Shown here: piece by piece, positions 11,191 through 21,120 of the stretch
How the letters are laid out: every line of letters starts with the position of its first letter
Position numbering within the stretch: the first letter of the stretch is position 1
Assembly (NCBI RefSeq): GCF_900698845.1
Contig: NZ_LR217692.1
Location: forward strand, 186,001-250,000
DNA from: Buchnera aphidicola (Cinara cf. splendens/pseudotsugae 3390)
GTDB taxonomy: Bacteria; Pseudomonadota; Gammaproteobacteria; Enterobacterales; Enterobacteriaceae
Reading direction: 5' to 3'
DNA length: 64,000 nucleotides
The notes under the pieces: generated by a model
What the model was told of the DNA's origin: nothing
Seen by the model: only the letters and a program-made list of their open reading frames with translations
Databases searched by the model: none
Made by a program: the position numbers and the translations under genes

Positions 11191-11898
11191 ATGAATTCCT
11201 TATATAATTCTAGACAAGTTATTCTCGATATAGAAACTACCGGTATGAATAAATCTGGTTGTTTATATCTTAATCATAAAATAATAGAAATTGGAATTAT
11301 AGAAATTATTGATAGAAAATATACTGGTAAATATTTACATTATTATCTAAATCCCAAACGTATTATTGAAGAAGAAGCATACAAGATTCACGGTATTTCT
11401 AATAAATTTTTATCTGATAAACCATACTTTTCTGACGTTTATTTAAATATTATAAATTTCATAAAAAAATCAGAAATTATAGTCCATAATTCTGTTTTTG
11501 ATATCAGCTTTTTAGATTATGAATTTAGTAAATTAAACCTTAATATTAGTAAGATATGTGAATTTAGCACAATCACAGATACTTTATTTATTGCAAGAAA
11601 ATTATTTCCTGGAAAAAAAAATAGTTTAGATGCTTTATGTAGTAGATATAACATTAAAAATTCTAGAAGAAATTTTCATGGAGCTTTATTAGATTCTTGG
11701 ATACTTTTTAAGTTATACCTATATATGACTAGTAAGCAACAAGAAATAAAGTTTCAATCTAGTAATATAAAAAAAACACTGTCACCATTAAATAGTGAAT
11801 ATAATCAAAATAAACCTTTAAAAATTTTATTTGCTTCTGTTTCAGAAAAAAAAAATCATCAAAAATATATAAATATGATTAATAAAAATTATATTTAA
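11191..11898 (+). CDS. dnaQ: DNA polymerase III epsilon subunit (3'-5' proofreading exonuclease)
   Basis: Proofreading exonuclease of the replicase, partner of DnaE. 235 residues (243 in E. coli). Exo I is ILDIETTGM (catalytic Asp and Glu), Exo II is IVHNSVFDISF, and Exo III is HGALLDSW (His and Asp); all DEDDh residues are present. The C-terminal tail that tethers to DnaE is kept but divergent. The last codons form one arm of a perfect 20-bp inverted repeat that spans the stop codon. tRNA-Asp follows, as aspV follows dnaQ in E. coli; rnhA, which is divergent from dnaQ in E. coli, is absent here. Confidence 0.96.
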   Translation: MNSLYNSRQVILDIETTGMNKSGCLYLNHKIIEIGIIEIIDRKYTGKYLHYYLNPKRIIEEEAYKIHGISNKFLSDKPYFSDVYLNIINFIKKSEIIVHNSVFDISFLDYEFSKLNLNISKICEFSTITDTLFIARKLFPGKKNSLDALCSRYNIKNSRRNFHGALLDSWILFKLYLYMTSKQQEIKFQSSNIKKTLSPLNSEYNQNKPLKILFASVSEKKNHQKYINMINKNYI

Positions 11899-11919
11899 GT
11901 ATATTTTTGATGATTTTTT
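11850..11919 (+). terminator. Perfect 20-bp inverted repeat across the dnaQ stop, probable terminator
   Basis: Arms at 11850-11869 and 11900-11919 are exact reverse complements with the core ATCATC/GATGAT, separated by 30 nt that include the dnaQ stop codon. The 3' arm ends in six T. It could end dnaQ transcription or protect the mRNA 3' end. One arm being inside coding sequence is unusual. Confidence 0.55.
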
Positions 11920-11976
11920 CTTGACTGTTTAATAAACTAAATATAAAATCTATATTGTAATTTAGTATCTATATTA

Positions 11977-12050
11977 GGTGCGGTAGTTCAGCTGGTTAGA
12001 ATATCGGCCTGTCACGCCGGGGGTCGCGGGTTCGAATCCCGTCCGCACCG
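11977..12050 (+). tRNA. tRNA-Asp (GTC)
   Basis: 74 nt without CCA. Acceptor GGTGCGG pairs fully with CCGCACC, discriminator G73, anticodon loop CTGTCAC with GTC. Its place after dnaQ corresponds to E. coli aspV. Confidence 0.97.
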
Positions 12051-12199
12051 TAAAATATTTTTTTAATTAAATTTCTATTTCATGTTTATCTTTATAATTT
12101 TAATTAAGTAATTATTATTAATAATAAAAAATATGTATTTCTTAGAAATTTTAATTGATATAAAAATGTTTTATATAAATATAATTAGGAAATATATTT

Positions 12200-12736
12200 A
12201 TGAACAAAAATGATTTTTTACAAAATAAATCTGAAAAAGAAAAAAAAAGTACATTAGAATTTTATAAAAAATCCCTAGAAAAAAAAAAATTAAAATTATC
12301 AACTTTAAAAAAAGATCTTTTAAAAATATCTAATAATTATTCAGAAAAATTTTTACAAATTGAAAAAAGATTACAAAAAAAAGTTAACAATACTTATTAT
12401 TTTTCTCTTGAAAAAAATATTTTATCTATGTTGCCTGTAATTGATAGTATAGATTCAACGGAAAATGTATTAAATAACTTCAACTATGAAAATTCAGATA
12501 TTTATATATTTTTAAAAAAAATACAAAAAAATTTTTCATCTTTTTTTTTAAAATATAACATTTCGGTTATTAATTCTATTAATATACCTTTTGATCCTAA
12601 TTTACATCAAGCTATATCTATTGATTTTTCTAAAAAATATAACAATAATTATATTTCTAATATTATACAAAAAGGATACTTATTAAGAAATAGGTTATTA
12701 AGACCAGCTTTAGTTTCAGTTTCTAAAATAAAATAA
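12200..12736 (+). CDS. grpE: GrpE, nucleotide-exchange factor of DnaK
   Basis: Cochaperone that releases ADP from DnaK in the heat-shock chaperone cycle. 178 residues (197 in E. coli). The N-terminal half is a lysine-rich long helix/coiled coil (residues 10-70); the C-terminal beta domain has the diagnostic FDPNLHQAIS and QKGYLLRNRLLRPALVSV. Central sequence is fast-evolving. SD AGGAA lies about 8 nt before the ATG. E. coli grpE and smpB are neighbours with nadK and recN between; those are absent here. Confidence 0.92.
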   Translation: MNKNDFLQNKSEKEKKSTLEFYKKSLEKKKLKLSTLKKDLLKISNNYSEKFLQIEKRLQKKVNNTYYFSLEKNILSMLPVIDSIDSTENVLNNFNYENSDIYIFLKKIQKNFSSFFLKYNISVINSINIPFDPNLHQAISIDFSKKYNNNYISNIIQKGYLLRNRLLRPALVSVSKIK

Positions 12737-12778
12737 AATAAAATAATATTTGTGTACATGATTATTTTTTTGATTTAT

Positions 12779-12817
12779 TTTATTTTAAATGAAATATTGT
12801 AATTCATTTAAAATAAA
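12779..12817 (+). terminator. 15-bp hairpin between grpE and smpB
   Basis: Arms 12779-12793 and 12803-12817 are perfect complements (core TAAATGAA/TTCATTTA) with a 9-nt loop. The 3' arm abuts the smpB Shine-Dalgarno AGGA at 12817-12820, so the hairpin may terminate grpE transcripts or mask the smpB ribosome binding site. No long T tract follows. Confidence 0.4.
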
Positions 12818-12827
12818 GGAATACATA

Positions 12828-13321
12828 TTGAAATCTATACAAAAAAAAAAAACAAAAAAAAAGTTTTTATAAATAAAAAAGTTAAATATAATTTTTACAT
12901 ACAAAAAACGATTATATCAGGTATTGTTTTACAAGGATGGGAAGTTAAGTCTATTCGTGTGGGTCGTGTACAACTTTCTTCTGGATATATAAATATTCAT
13001 AATAATGAAATATATTTAATTGGAGTACATATTCAACCCTTAAATACTGTTATAAATTCCTGTTCATGTAAGTCAGATCGTATTCGAAAATTATTATTAC
13101 ATAAAAAAGAGATAGAAGTAATAATTAATTATATACAAAAAAAAAGTTATACAGTTGTTCCCATAAAATTATTTTGGCATAAATCTTGGTGTAAAGTTCA
13201 AATAGGAATAGCAAAAGGTAAATCAAAGAGAGATAAGAGATTAGAAAAAAAAAATAATTCTTGGAAAATAGAGCAATCAACTATATTTAAAAGAATATCT
13301 TTGGACAAAAAAAATAATTGA
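12828..13321 (+). CDS. smpB: SmpB, tmRNA-binding protein; start region frameshifted in poly(A)
   Basis: Binds tmRNA and delivers it to stalled ribosomes (trans-translation). Core signature VLQGWEVKS, KLLLHKKEIE and WCKVQIGIAKGK are clear. The homologous frame has no ATG, GTG or TTG before the conserved core. The best-placed start is TTG at 12828, 7 nt after AGGA, but it is in another frame and hits TAA at 12870. A 12-A run (12841-12852) and a 9-A run (12854-12862) lie between; one extra A would join the frames and give a normal N-terminus (MKSIQKKKNKKKVFINKK). The alternative is a rare ATT start at 12827, already in frame. Identity certain; mode of initiation open. Confidence 0.88.
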
Positions 13322-13347
13322 GGTATTTTTTTAAAAAACAAATTTTT

Positions 13348-13809
13348 ATGAATAAAATTAATATTGATAATTATTGGATGAAAAAAGCATTAAGACAAGC
13401 TTATCGAGCAAAGAAAGCAGGAGAAATACCTATTGGATCTGTTTTAGTTAAAGATAACAATCTTGTAAGTTCTTCGCGTAATTCTTGTGTTTCTCTTTAT
13501 GATGTTAGCGCTCATGCAGAAATTTTAGTAATACGAAGAGGAGGTAATAAATTAAGAAATTATAGATTATACAATACCGTTTTGTATGTAACACACGAAC
13601 CATGTTTAATGTGTTCTTCAGCTATTGTATCTTCCAGAATACGTAAAGTAGTTTATGGTTCTTATAGCTTTAAAAAATATAACTTTTCTTTTTTTATGGA
13701 TTTACTATACATACATAATGTAAAACATCATGTGCAAGAAATTAAATCTGGCATTCTATTAAATGAATGCTCAAATTTATTAAAAGATTTTTTCAAAAAA
13801 AAAAGATAG
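13348..13809 (+). CDS. tadA: tRNA-specific adenosine deaminase TadA
   Basis: Deaminates A34 to inosine in tRNA-Arg(ACG), needed to read CGN codons. 153 residues from the ATG at 13348 (MNKINIDNYWMKKAL), which aligns with E. coli TadA; an upstream TTG at 13318 overlapping the smpB stop is less likely. The deaminase motifs are intact: HAE (zinc His and catalytic Glu) in VSAHAEILV and the zinc cysteines in PCLMC. Only 8 bp separate its stop from that of convergent acpS. Confidence 0.96.
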   Translation: MNKINIDNYWMKKALRQAYRAKKAGEIPIGSVLVKDNNLVSSSRNSCVSLYDVSAHAEILVIRRGGNKLRNYRLYNTVLYVTHEPCLMCSSAIVSSRIRKVVYGSYSFKKYNFSFFMDLLYIHNVKHHVQEIKSGILLNECSNLLKDFFKKKR

Positions 13810-13817
13810 TTCTTTTT

Positions 13818-14198
13818 TTAACTTTCTATTATAACAATAGATTGAGTATATTCTAATGAATCTGTAACACTTAAAAAGATATTTTTAACTTTTAATTTTT
13901 TTAGTTTTTTTTTTAAAAATCCGTACATACGAACAACTAATTTTCCATATGAATTATATATAATTTCACAATTTTTAAAAAACATATTTTTATAAATTCC
14001 TATATTTAAAGCTTTAGCTATTGCTTCTTTTGCAGAAAATCTTACAGATAAAAATTTTTCTTTATTATAAAATACATTGTAATCTATCAATTCTTTGTGT
14101 GATAAAATCTTATTAGGTATTGCAAGACCATAACAAAAAATTAATTTTTTAAAACGTATTACGCTCACTAGATCTATTCCAACACCAATGATTGCCAT
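13818..14198 (-). CDS. acpS: Holo-[acyl-carrier-protein] synthase
   Basis: Transfers 4'-phosphopantetheine from CoA to the serine of ACP, activating fatty acid synthesis. 126 residues, same as E. coli. Metal-binding Asp in GVGIDLVSV and Glu in RFSAKEAIAKAL are present, and it ends TQSIVIIES like the E. coli protein. Divergent in the middle. Last gene of the leftward lepA-lepB-rnc-era-acpS group; recO and pdxJ, found between era and acpS in E. coli, are missing. Confidence 0.94.
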   Translation of the reverse strand: MAIIGVGIDLVSVIRFKKLIFCYGLAIPNKILSHKELIDYNVFYNKEKFLSVRFSAKEAIAKALNIGIYKNMFFKNCEIIYNSYGKLVVRMYGFLKKKLKKLKVKNIFLSVTDSLEYTQSIVIIES

Positions 14199-14233
14199 GA
14201 TTTCCTCTAATATTAAAATGTTATACCAATAAT

Positions 14234-15079
14234 TTATTTGATTTTTACTTGTGTATTTAAAAAAATATATTCCTTAAATAATTTTTCTAATTTATATCGT
14301 GATATACGACAGCACTGTCTTATTTTTTCTCCTTTAGATCCAATAATTATCTTTTTATGACGTATGTTTTTAACGAAAATTATACATTCAATGATGTATC
14401 TTTTTTTTTTATCTTGATACAAACGAGATATTGATACTATAAAAGAATATACTAATTCCTGATTTAAAAGATTTATTAATGTTTCTCTAATTATTTCCGC
14501 GGTTAAAAATTTTTTAGTACAAATTGTTTTTACATTATCTGAATATTTATGTTTTGATATTGGTAATTTTTTATTAATATAGGTCAATAACTTTTTTAGA
14601 TACATTTTTTTTTTAGCTGAAATTAAAAAAATTTCATGATTTTTAGTTAACTGACTTATTTTAAAAATAAAGGGTAGTAATGATTTTTTATTTTTAATTT
14701 TATCAATTTTATTTATTACCACTATGTATGTTTTATTTTTTTTTTTAATGTATTCTAATAATTTTTTTTCTTGTGCAGTCCATACAAAACTAGTAATCAT
14801 AAAAATAATAATGTTTGTTTCTTGAATCAAATTATAAGTATTACGTAGTTTTTTTTTATCTAAGTAGTTTTTATGACTAATTTGTATTCCTGGAGAATCA
14901 ATTAATTCAAATTGTGTTATATTAGAAGTATAAATACCTGTTACATGTAATTGAGTAGTGTTAGGTTTACGTGATGTAATAGAAACATTAGATTTTATAA
15001 ATTGATTTAATAAAGTAGACTTACCTACATTAGTTCGACCAACTATCAACACTTTACCAAAAAAAGTATCTTTTTTCAT
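14234..15079 (-). CDS. era: GTPase Era, 16S rRNA maturation factor
   Basis: Essential GTPase that binds the 3' end of 16S rRNA and aids 30S assembly. 281 residues (301 in E. coli). G1 [10 protein letters not shown]3 DSPG, G4 NKID, and a C-terminal KH domain with [13 protein letters not shown]-domain and KH spacing are normal; the region between them is lysine-rich and divergent. 7 bp after rnc, an operon linkage conserved from E. coli, coupling two 16S processing factors. Confidence 0.96.
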   Translation of the reverse strand: MKKDTFFGKVLIVGRTNVGKSTLLNQFIKSNVSITSRKPNTTQLHVTGIYTSNITQFELIDSPGIQISHKNYLDKKKLRNTYNLIQETNIIIFMITSFVWTAQEKKLLEYIKKKNKTYIVVINKIDKIKNKKSLLPFIFKISQLTKNHEIFLISAKKKMYLKKLLTYINKKLPISKHKYSDNVKTICTKKFLTAEIIRETLINLLNQELVYSFIVSISRLYQDKKKRYIIECIIFVKNIRHKKIIIGSKGEKIRQCCRISRYKLEKLFKEYIFLNTQVKIK

Positions 15080-15086
15080 AAATATG

Positions 15087-15767
15087 TCATTCTACCTCCA
15101 ATCGAATTAATGCATTTTGAGCAGCATCTTGTTCAGCTTTTCTTCGACTAGCTCCAATTCCAATTAGTATCTCTGATAATCCATTTACTTTGCAATAAAT
15201 AGTAAAAATTTGGTTATGCGCTGCACCACATATCTGGCCTATATTGTATATGGGCAAAGGAAACCGTTTAGATTGCAAAAATTCTTGTAATCGAGTTTTA
15301 GGATCTTTTTTTGTTCCTACAGGATTCATTTTCATAAAACGATTTTTGTACCACTGTAATACTATTTTTTCTACAGTATAAATATTACTATCTAAAAATA
15401 TACTAGCTATTACAGCTTCGATTGCATTTGCTAATATAGATTCTCTCTTAAATCCTCCGCTTTTTTTTTCTCCGTGTCCTAATTTTAAATAATTTCCTAA
15501 AGAAAATTCAGATGCAATTTCTGCTAATGTATTACCTCTTACTAAAGTTGCACGCATTCTACTCATACCTCCTTCATTTACTTTAGGAAAATGATGATAT
15601 AGAGCTTTTGCTATAACAAAACTTAAAATAGAATCTCCTAAAAATTCTAATCTTTCGTTATGTTTTATACTGGCGCTTCTGTGTGTCAAAGCGTGCTGTA
15701 ATAAAGATACATTAGTAAATGTATAACCAATAAATTGTTGTAATTTGTTCATTACTGTTTCATTCAT
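15087..15767 (-). CDS. rnc: Ribonuclease III
   Basis: Double-strand endonuclease that cuts rRNA precursors. 226 residues, exactly the E. coli length, from [17 protein letters not shown]; a longer open frame running into lepB has no homology. The catalytic block [12 protein letters not shown] and the second acidic block with FLDS are intact, followed by a C-terminal dsRNA-binding domain ([27 protein letters not shown]). Its likely substrate, the 16S stem 9133-9169/10797-10833, lies in the same window. Second gene after lepB, 79 bp downstream. Confidence 0.97.
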   Translation of the reverse strand: MNETVMNKLQQFIGYTFTNVSLLQHALTHRSASIKHNERLEFLGDSILSFVIAKALYHHFPKVNEGGMSRMRATLVRGNTLAEIASEFSLGNYLKLGHGEKKSGGFKRESILANAIEAVIASIFLDSNIYTVEKIVLQWYKNRFMKMNPVGTKKDPKTRLQEFLQSKRFPLPIYNIGQICGAAHNQIFTIYCKVNGLSEILIGIGASRRKAEQDAAQNALIRLEVE

Positions 15768-15846
15768 ATAACACCGGTTAAAAATAAAAATAATTGATAT
15801 ATTTTTAATAAAAATTGTTTTATTTAATTTAATATTTATGATGATT

Positions 15847-16740
15847 TTATTGAATTTTTTTAAAAATCCTATTAAAAAGTATTGTATTCCACCAATTTTT
15901 ATTAGCGTAATGTACATTACACCACACATATTTTGCTTTTCCTATAATATTTTCTTTTGATATTAAACCCCAAGATCTACTATCTGAACTTTGATCTCTA
16001 TTATCACCAATTACAAAGTATTTATTTTTAGGAATAATCCATGTCCATTTTTTTTTGTAATTATATGGTTTATATGGTTTATATGAAAAATTTTTTATTC
16101 CGTGCGTGATTATTATATCATGTGTATGATTACAAATTTTTTCTTGATACAATTCCCTTTGTAAACATCTATATGTACCTACATTTTTATCATTGTATTG
16201 AGAATAAATAAGATTTATTGTTTTATCTGCCTTAGTAAGGAGTTTATCGTGGAAAAAATTTGTATGTTTTATATTTCCATTGTTTACAATATATAATTTT
16301 TTTGTAAAAGGATGATATACGATTGTATCTCCCGGCATACCTATAATACGTTTAATATAATTTTTTTGTATATAATTTGGATATTGAAATACTATGACAT
16401 CATTTCTAATAGGTTTATATTTTTTAAATTTAATTTTGTTATTATACATATTATTTTTAAAACAAGAAAATTTTTGCACAATGATACAATCACCCGTAAA
16501 TAATGTTGGATACATGGAATTTGATGAAATAGTAAAAGGTTCGTAAAAAAACAACCTAGCGCTAATAATAAAAATTATTAATGGAAATATTTGACATAAT
16601 TGGCTTAATAATTTATTTTTATGTAAGTTTTTATTTTTTTTTAAAAATATGTTATAAATAATATTTATATAATATGATATCCATAAAATGGACAATATTC
16701 CAGTTATAATAATAAATATATATTCATTTAAAAATTTCAT
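15847..16740 (-). CDS. lepB: Signal peptidase I
   Basis: Cleaves signal peptides of exported proteins; catalytic domain in the periplasm. From the ATG at 16740 it has 297 residues (324 in E. coli); GGAAG 8 nt upstream favours it over the ATG at 16755. Two N-terminal membrane segments flank a short basic loop. Catalytic Ser is in [10 protein letters not shown], catalytic Lys in [11 protein letters not shown], and the conserved [14 protein letters not shown] follows. The periplasmic insert is strongly divergent. Between lepA and rnc as in E. coli. Confidence 0.94.
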   Translation of the reverse strand: MKFLNEYIFIIITGILSILWISYYINIIYNIFLKKNKNLHKNKLLSQLCQIFPLIIFIISARLFFYEPFTISSNSMYPTLFTGDCIIVQKFSCFKNNMYNNKIKFKKYKPIRNDVIVFQYPNYIQKNYIKRIIGMPGDTIVYHPFTKKLYIVNNGNIKHTNFFHDKLLTKADKTINLIYSQYNDKNVGTYRCLQRELYQEKICNHTHDIIITHGIKNFSYKPYKPYNYKKKWTWIIPKNKYFVIGDNRDQSSDSRSWGLISKENIIGKAKYVWCNVHYANKNWWNTILFNRIFKKIQ

Positions 16741-16762
16741 ATATTTTTCTTCCATATAATTT

Positions 16763-18553
16763 TTAATCTAATTGTAATATCGAAAAAAATATTTCATGAG
16801 GAATTTTAACATTCCCTATGATTTTCATTCTTTTTTTTCCTTTTTTTTGTTTTTGTAACAATTTCTTTTTTCTACTGATATCACCTCCATAACATTTAGA
16901 TAATACATTTTTTCTAAGTTGAATAATATTAGTTCGTGAAATAACATTATTATTAATAGAAGCTTGAATTGGTACGTTAAACTGATGTCTAGGTATTATT
17001 TTTTTTATTTTTTCTATCATTTTTTTTGCAAAAAAAACAGAATTTTTTCTATGACATATAGATGATAATGCATCAATTTTAATAGAATTAATTAAAATAT
17101 CAATTTTAACTAAATCACTTTTTTTAAAACCAATAGTATTATATTCTAATGAAGCATATCCACTGGATATAGATTTTAACTGATCAAAAAAATTTAAAAT
17201 AACTTCAGATAATGGAATTTCATATTGAATGGTAGTTTGAGTACTATGATATATTAAATTTTTTTGTACACCTCTTTTTTTAATGCATAAATTAATAATT
17301 TCTCCTATGTATTTAACAGGTGTTAAAATGTTACAAAATGCTATTGGTTCTCTAATTTCATAAATACAATTAGAATTTGGAAATTTAACAGGATTATCTA
17401 AATAAACTTTTTTTTTATTTTTCAGAATAATTACTTCATATACCACTGTAGGCGCTGTTATAATTATTTTTATATTATATTCTCTCTCTAGACGAGATTG
17501 AACAATCTCCATATGCAACATTCCTAAAAAACCACATCTAAAACCAAAACCTAATGCTTGTGAATTTTCTGATTCATAAAATAAAGAAGAATCATTTAAT
17601 TGGAGTTTTTTTAGAGCATCTTTAAACTGATTATACTGATTATTTTGTACAGGAAACAAACCTGCATATATTTTAGGTTTGATTTTTTTAAAACCTGAAA
17701 GTAATTTTTTAGTAGGATTTATTAATGACGTAATTGTTTCTCCTACTAATATAGATCGGATATCTTTAATACCACAAATCATCCAACCGACTTCTCCACA
17801 TGATAATATTGATTTCAAAATTCTTTTTGGTGTAAATACACCTAATTGATCTACTTGATAAATTTGTTTAGTTCTTAGAATAAGAATTTTATCTTTTATT
17901 TTTATAACACCATTTTTTATACGTATCAAAGATACTACACCTAGATATTTATCAAACCAAGAATCAATTACCAATGCCTGTAAGGCATTATCACAACTTC
18001 CTTTAGGGGCTGGAATAACAGTTATAATCTTTTCTAACAATTCTGGTATTCCTAAACCTGTTTTTGCAGAACACAAAACAATATTTTTGGTAGAAATTCC
18101 AATTATATCTTCTATATCCTTACGCACTTTTTTTGGACAAGAATTAGGTAAATCAATTTTATTTAAAACAGGCAAAATAGATAATTTCATCTTTGAAGCG
18201 TTGTAACAATTTGCAACAGTTTGTGCCTGAACACCTTGTGCAGCATCTACTAATAATAAAGCACCTTCACATGCTGACAGTGCTCTTGAAACTTCATATG
18301 CAAAATTTACATGTCCTGGTGTATCAATAAAATTTAAACAAAAATTTTTTCCTTCTTTAGAAACATAATTAATTGTTACGCTTTGTGCTTTAATTGTAAT
18401 ACCACGTTCTCGTTCTAAATCCATAGTATCTAAAACTTGTTCTGACATTTCTCGCTTGGATAAACCACCACAAGTTTGTATTAATCGATCAGATAAAGTA
18501 GATTTTCCGTGATCTATGTGAGCAATAATAGAAAAATTTCTTATATATTTCAT
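16763..18553 (-). CDS. lepA: Elongation factor 4 (LepA), ribosomal back-translocase
   Basis: Translational GTPase affecting ribosome progress or biogenesis. 596 residues (599 in E. coli). G1 [10 protein letters not shown]3 DTPGHVNF, G4 NKIDLP; then EF-G-like domains and the LepA-specific C-terminal domain with KKGKKRMK near the end. Highly conserved and full length. First gene of the leftward lepA-lepB-rnc-era-acpS group. Confidence 0.97.
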   Translation of the reverse strand: MKYIRNFSIIAHIDHGKSTLSDRLIQTCGGLSKREMSEQVLDTMDLERERGITIKAQSVTINYVSKEGKNFCLNFIDTPGHVNFAYEVSRALSACEGALLLVDAAQGVQAQTVANCYNASKMKLSILPVLNKIDLPNSCPKKVRKDIEDIIGISTKNIVLCSAKTGLGIPELLEKIITVIPAPKGSCDNALQALVIDSWFDKYLGVVSLIRIKNGVIKIKDKILILRTKQIYQVDQLGVFTPKRILKSILSCGEVGWMICGIKDIRSILVGETITSLINPTKKLLSGFKKIKPKIYAGLFPVQNNQYNQFKDALKKLQLNDSSLFYESENSQALGFGFRCGFLGMLHMEIVQSRLEREYNIKIIITAPTVVYEVIILKNKKKVYLDNPVKFPNSNCIYEIREPIAFCNILTPVKYIGEIINLCIKKRGVQKNLIYHSTQTTIQYEIPLSEVILNFFDQLKSISSGYASLEYNTIGFKKSDLVKIDILINSIKIDALSSICHRKNSVFFAKKMIEKIKKIIPRHQFNVPIQASINNNVISRTNIIQLRKNVLSKCYGGDISRKKKLLQKQKKGKKRMKIIGNVKIPHEIFFSILQLD

Positions 18554-18861
18554 AATATAACCTATGTATTATCTATTATAATGTTAATGTTATCAATTAT
18601 ATATTCAAAATAAATATAATCATTTTAGCAATAATTTTAATCAAATATTTTTAATAAATTTCTTGTATATCATATATAATATAAAAACTATATAAAATAT
18701 ATATATTATATATAATATATAGGAAAATTTTATTTATTTACTGATTTTATTTAAATAGATTAAATTAATAAATTTTAATACAATATTTTTTGTATATAAC
18801 AACTTTTATCTATATACACATATATTTTTAAATAAAACTAACGTGGTGTTATAATATTAAA
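18554..18861. other. Divergent spacer lepA/mnmA, no gene seen
   Basis: Almost pure A+T with alternating TA runs around 18670-18720. Must contain both promoters; no convincing -35/-10 pair or structure picked out. Confidence 0.4.
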
Positions 18862-19965
18862 ATGAAAAAAAAAAAAGTTGTTTTAGCTATGTCGGGAGGG
18901 GTAGATTCTTCAGTTTCAGCATGGTTATTATTAAAAAAAGGATATTATGTAGAAGGTATATTTATGAAAAATTGGGAAGAAAATGATTCTAGTAATTATT
19001 GTTCTTCTAAGATTGATTTATCTGATGCTAAATCGGTATGTAAAAAATTAGGTGTTAAATTACATACTATTAATTTTTCTTTAGATTATTGGGAAAAAGT
19101 ATTTCAAAAATTTATTATAGAATATAAAAAAGGTTACACCCCAAATCCCGATATTTTATGTAATAAAATAATAAAATTTGATATTTGCTTAAATTTTGCT
19201 CTAGAAAAACTAAAAGCTGATTATTTTGCAACAGGTCATTATGCTGCAATTAAAAAAAAAAAAAATAAATACTACTTATACAGAGCTAAAGATTTGGATA
19301 AAGATCAAAGTTATTTTTTATATACTATAAAATCAAATATTTTACCAAAAATTATTTTTCCTCTTGCAAATATAAAAAAAACAAAAATAAGAAAATTAGC
19401 AAAAAAAATAAAATTATGTGTATATCAAAAAAAAGATTCTACCGGAATTTGCTTTATTCAACCTAAAAAATTTAGATTATTTTTAAATCAATATATTCCT
19501 TATAAAAAAGGAAAAATATTAACAATGTCTGGAGAATTTTTAGGATTACATTACGGTTACGAATATTATACAATTGGTCAAAGAAAAGGATTAAAAATAG
19601 GAGGAAAAAAAAATAAAAATACATATCCTTGGTATGTAGTTAAAAAAAATATTAAATTAAATATTATTTTTGTTGTTCAAGGAGCAGGAAATCCTTATTT
19701 ATTATCATATGGATTTTTAACAAAAAAAAATTATTGGATTAATTACAAATTATATACATTTAAATTACAATGTATGGTACAAATCAGACATCAAGGCTAT
19801 CCAATAAATTGTGTGATTTATATTGATAAAAAAAATAAAAATACTTGTGTTATATTTACTAAACCCATAGCACGTATTACACCTGGACAATCAGCAGTAT
19901 TTTATAACCATAATCAGTGTATAGGTGGAGCCATTATACATAAAAGAATAAAATATTTACCTTAA
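18862..19965 (+). CDS. mnmA: tRNA 2-thiouridylase MnmA
   Basis: Thiolates U34 of tRNA-Lys, -Glu and -Gln. 367 residues (368 in E. coli). PP-loop SGGVDSS at the N-terminus, catalytic Cys in [13 protein letters not shown], second Cys in [11 protein letters not shown]-site ATGHYA. Full length and conserved. It is followed by a 270-bp spacer, then fabI. Confidence 0.96.
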   Translation: MKKKKVVLAMSGGVDSSVSAWLLLKKGYYVEGIFMKNWEENDSSNYCSSKIDLSDAKSVCKKLGVKLHTINFSLDYWEKVFQKFIIEYKKGYTPNPDILCNKIIKFDICLNFALEKLKADYFATGHYAAIKKKKNKYYLYRAKDLDKDQSYFLYTIKSNILPKIIFPLANIKKTKIRKLAKKIKLCVYQKKDSTGICFIQPKKFRLFLNQYIPYKKGKILTMSGEFLGLHYGYEYYTIGQRKGLKIGGKKNKNTYPWYVVKKNIKLNIIFVVQGAGNPYLLSYGFLTKKNYWINYKLYTFKLQCMVQIRHQGYPINCVIYIDKKNKNTCVIFTKPIARITPGQSAVFYNHNQCIGGAIIHKRIKYLP

Positions 19966-20237
19966 GTAGAATAATAATATTTTAATGAACTATTAAAATT
20001 AATTATTTTAAGATTATTAAATATATATTTAATTATATTATTAATGCTTATATATTATAAGAAATAAAAATTTAAAAAATATAATTTAGTTATAAATAAT
20101 TTTTGTTATTTAAATTATATAAATATTTTTTTTTAATACAAAATTGATTAATTATATAAAATGTAAATATATAATTTTATTTTTTATTAATATCCAAAAT
20201 ATTTCATCATTAACAAAATAATAGGTATATCTAATAT

Positions 20238-21002
20238 ATGGCTTTTTTAAAAAATAAGAAAATTTTGATTTTTGGTATAAAAAATCACTTTTCTATTGCT
20301 TGGGGAATTGCAATTGCAATGTATAAACAAAAAGCTAAATTAGCTTTTACATATCATGATATAAAATCAAAAAAAAAGATTGAGTATTTAGCAAAAAAAG
20401 TTCATTCTAAAATAATTTTAGAATGTGATTTAAATTCAGATAAATCAATAAAGATACTATTTAAAAATTTATATAAAGTATGGAATACTTTCGATGGAGT
20501 TGTACATTCTATAGCATATGTACCTCGCATACAGTTAAACAAAAATTATGTTAAAATAATTAATCGAAAGGATTTTTTAGATGCACATGAACTTAATTCT
20601 TTTAGTTTAGTAGCAATAGTTAAAGAAGCTGAAATTTTTCTTAATAATAAATCAGTTATTTTAACATTATCATACATTGGTTCTATTAAATATATTCCGT
20701 ATTATAATATAATGGGTATAGTAAAAGCTTCTTTAGAAGCAAACGTTAGATGCCTATCTGCATCTTTAGGGAGAAAAAATATACGGGTAAATGCAATTTC
20801 AGCAGGACCTATAAAAACTACTTCGAGTTATGGAATAAAAAATTTTCATAAAATTTTAGAAAATAACAGAAATAATTCTCCATTACGTGCGAATATAACT
20901 ACACAAGAAATAGGAAATGTTGCAGCATTTTTGTGCTCCGATTTATCTAGCGGGATTACCGGGCAAATTATATATGTCGATCATGGAAATAATATTATGT
21001 AA
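20238..21002 (+). CDS. fabI: Enoyl-[acyl-carrier-protein] reductase (NADH)
   Basis: Final reduction step of fatty acid elongation. 254 residues (262 in E. coli); the short C-terminal tail is missing. Rossmann fold with GIKNHFSIAWG near the N-terminus. The catalytic tyrosines and lysine are visible in LTLSYIG and YYNIMGIVKAS, and VNAISAGPIKT is conserved. The binding loops are more divergent than in free-living relatives. E. coli also has fabI close to rnb. Confidence 0.95.
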   Translation: MAFLKNKKILIFGIKNHFSIAWGIAIAMYKQKAKLAFTYHDIKSKKKIEYLAKKVHSKIILECDLNSDKSIKILFKNLYKVWNTFDGVVHSIAYVPRIQLNKNYVKIINRKDFLDAHELNSFSLVAIVKEAEIFLNNKSVILTLSYIGSIKYIPYYNIMGIVKASLEANVRCLSASLGRKNIRVNAISAGPIKTTSSYGIKNFHKILENNRNNSPLRANITTQEIGNVAAFLCSDLSSGITGQIIYVDHGNNIM

Positions 21003-21120
21003 TTTAATGTTATTATATAGAAATATTTCTTATTTTTATTATTAAAATAATATAAATATACATTAGCATTAATTTAATTTCATTCTTTAAATAGTAATAA
21101 AATTATTAGGTTATAATATT

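Noticed and set aside
15768-15929. N-terminal extension of rnc overlapping lepB
   Set aside because: Homology to RNase III starts exactly at 15767 and the extension would overlap lepB coding sequence on the same strand.
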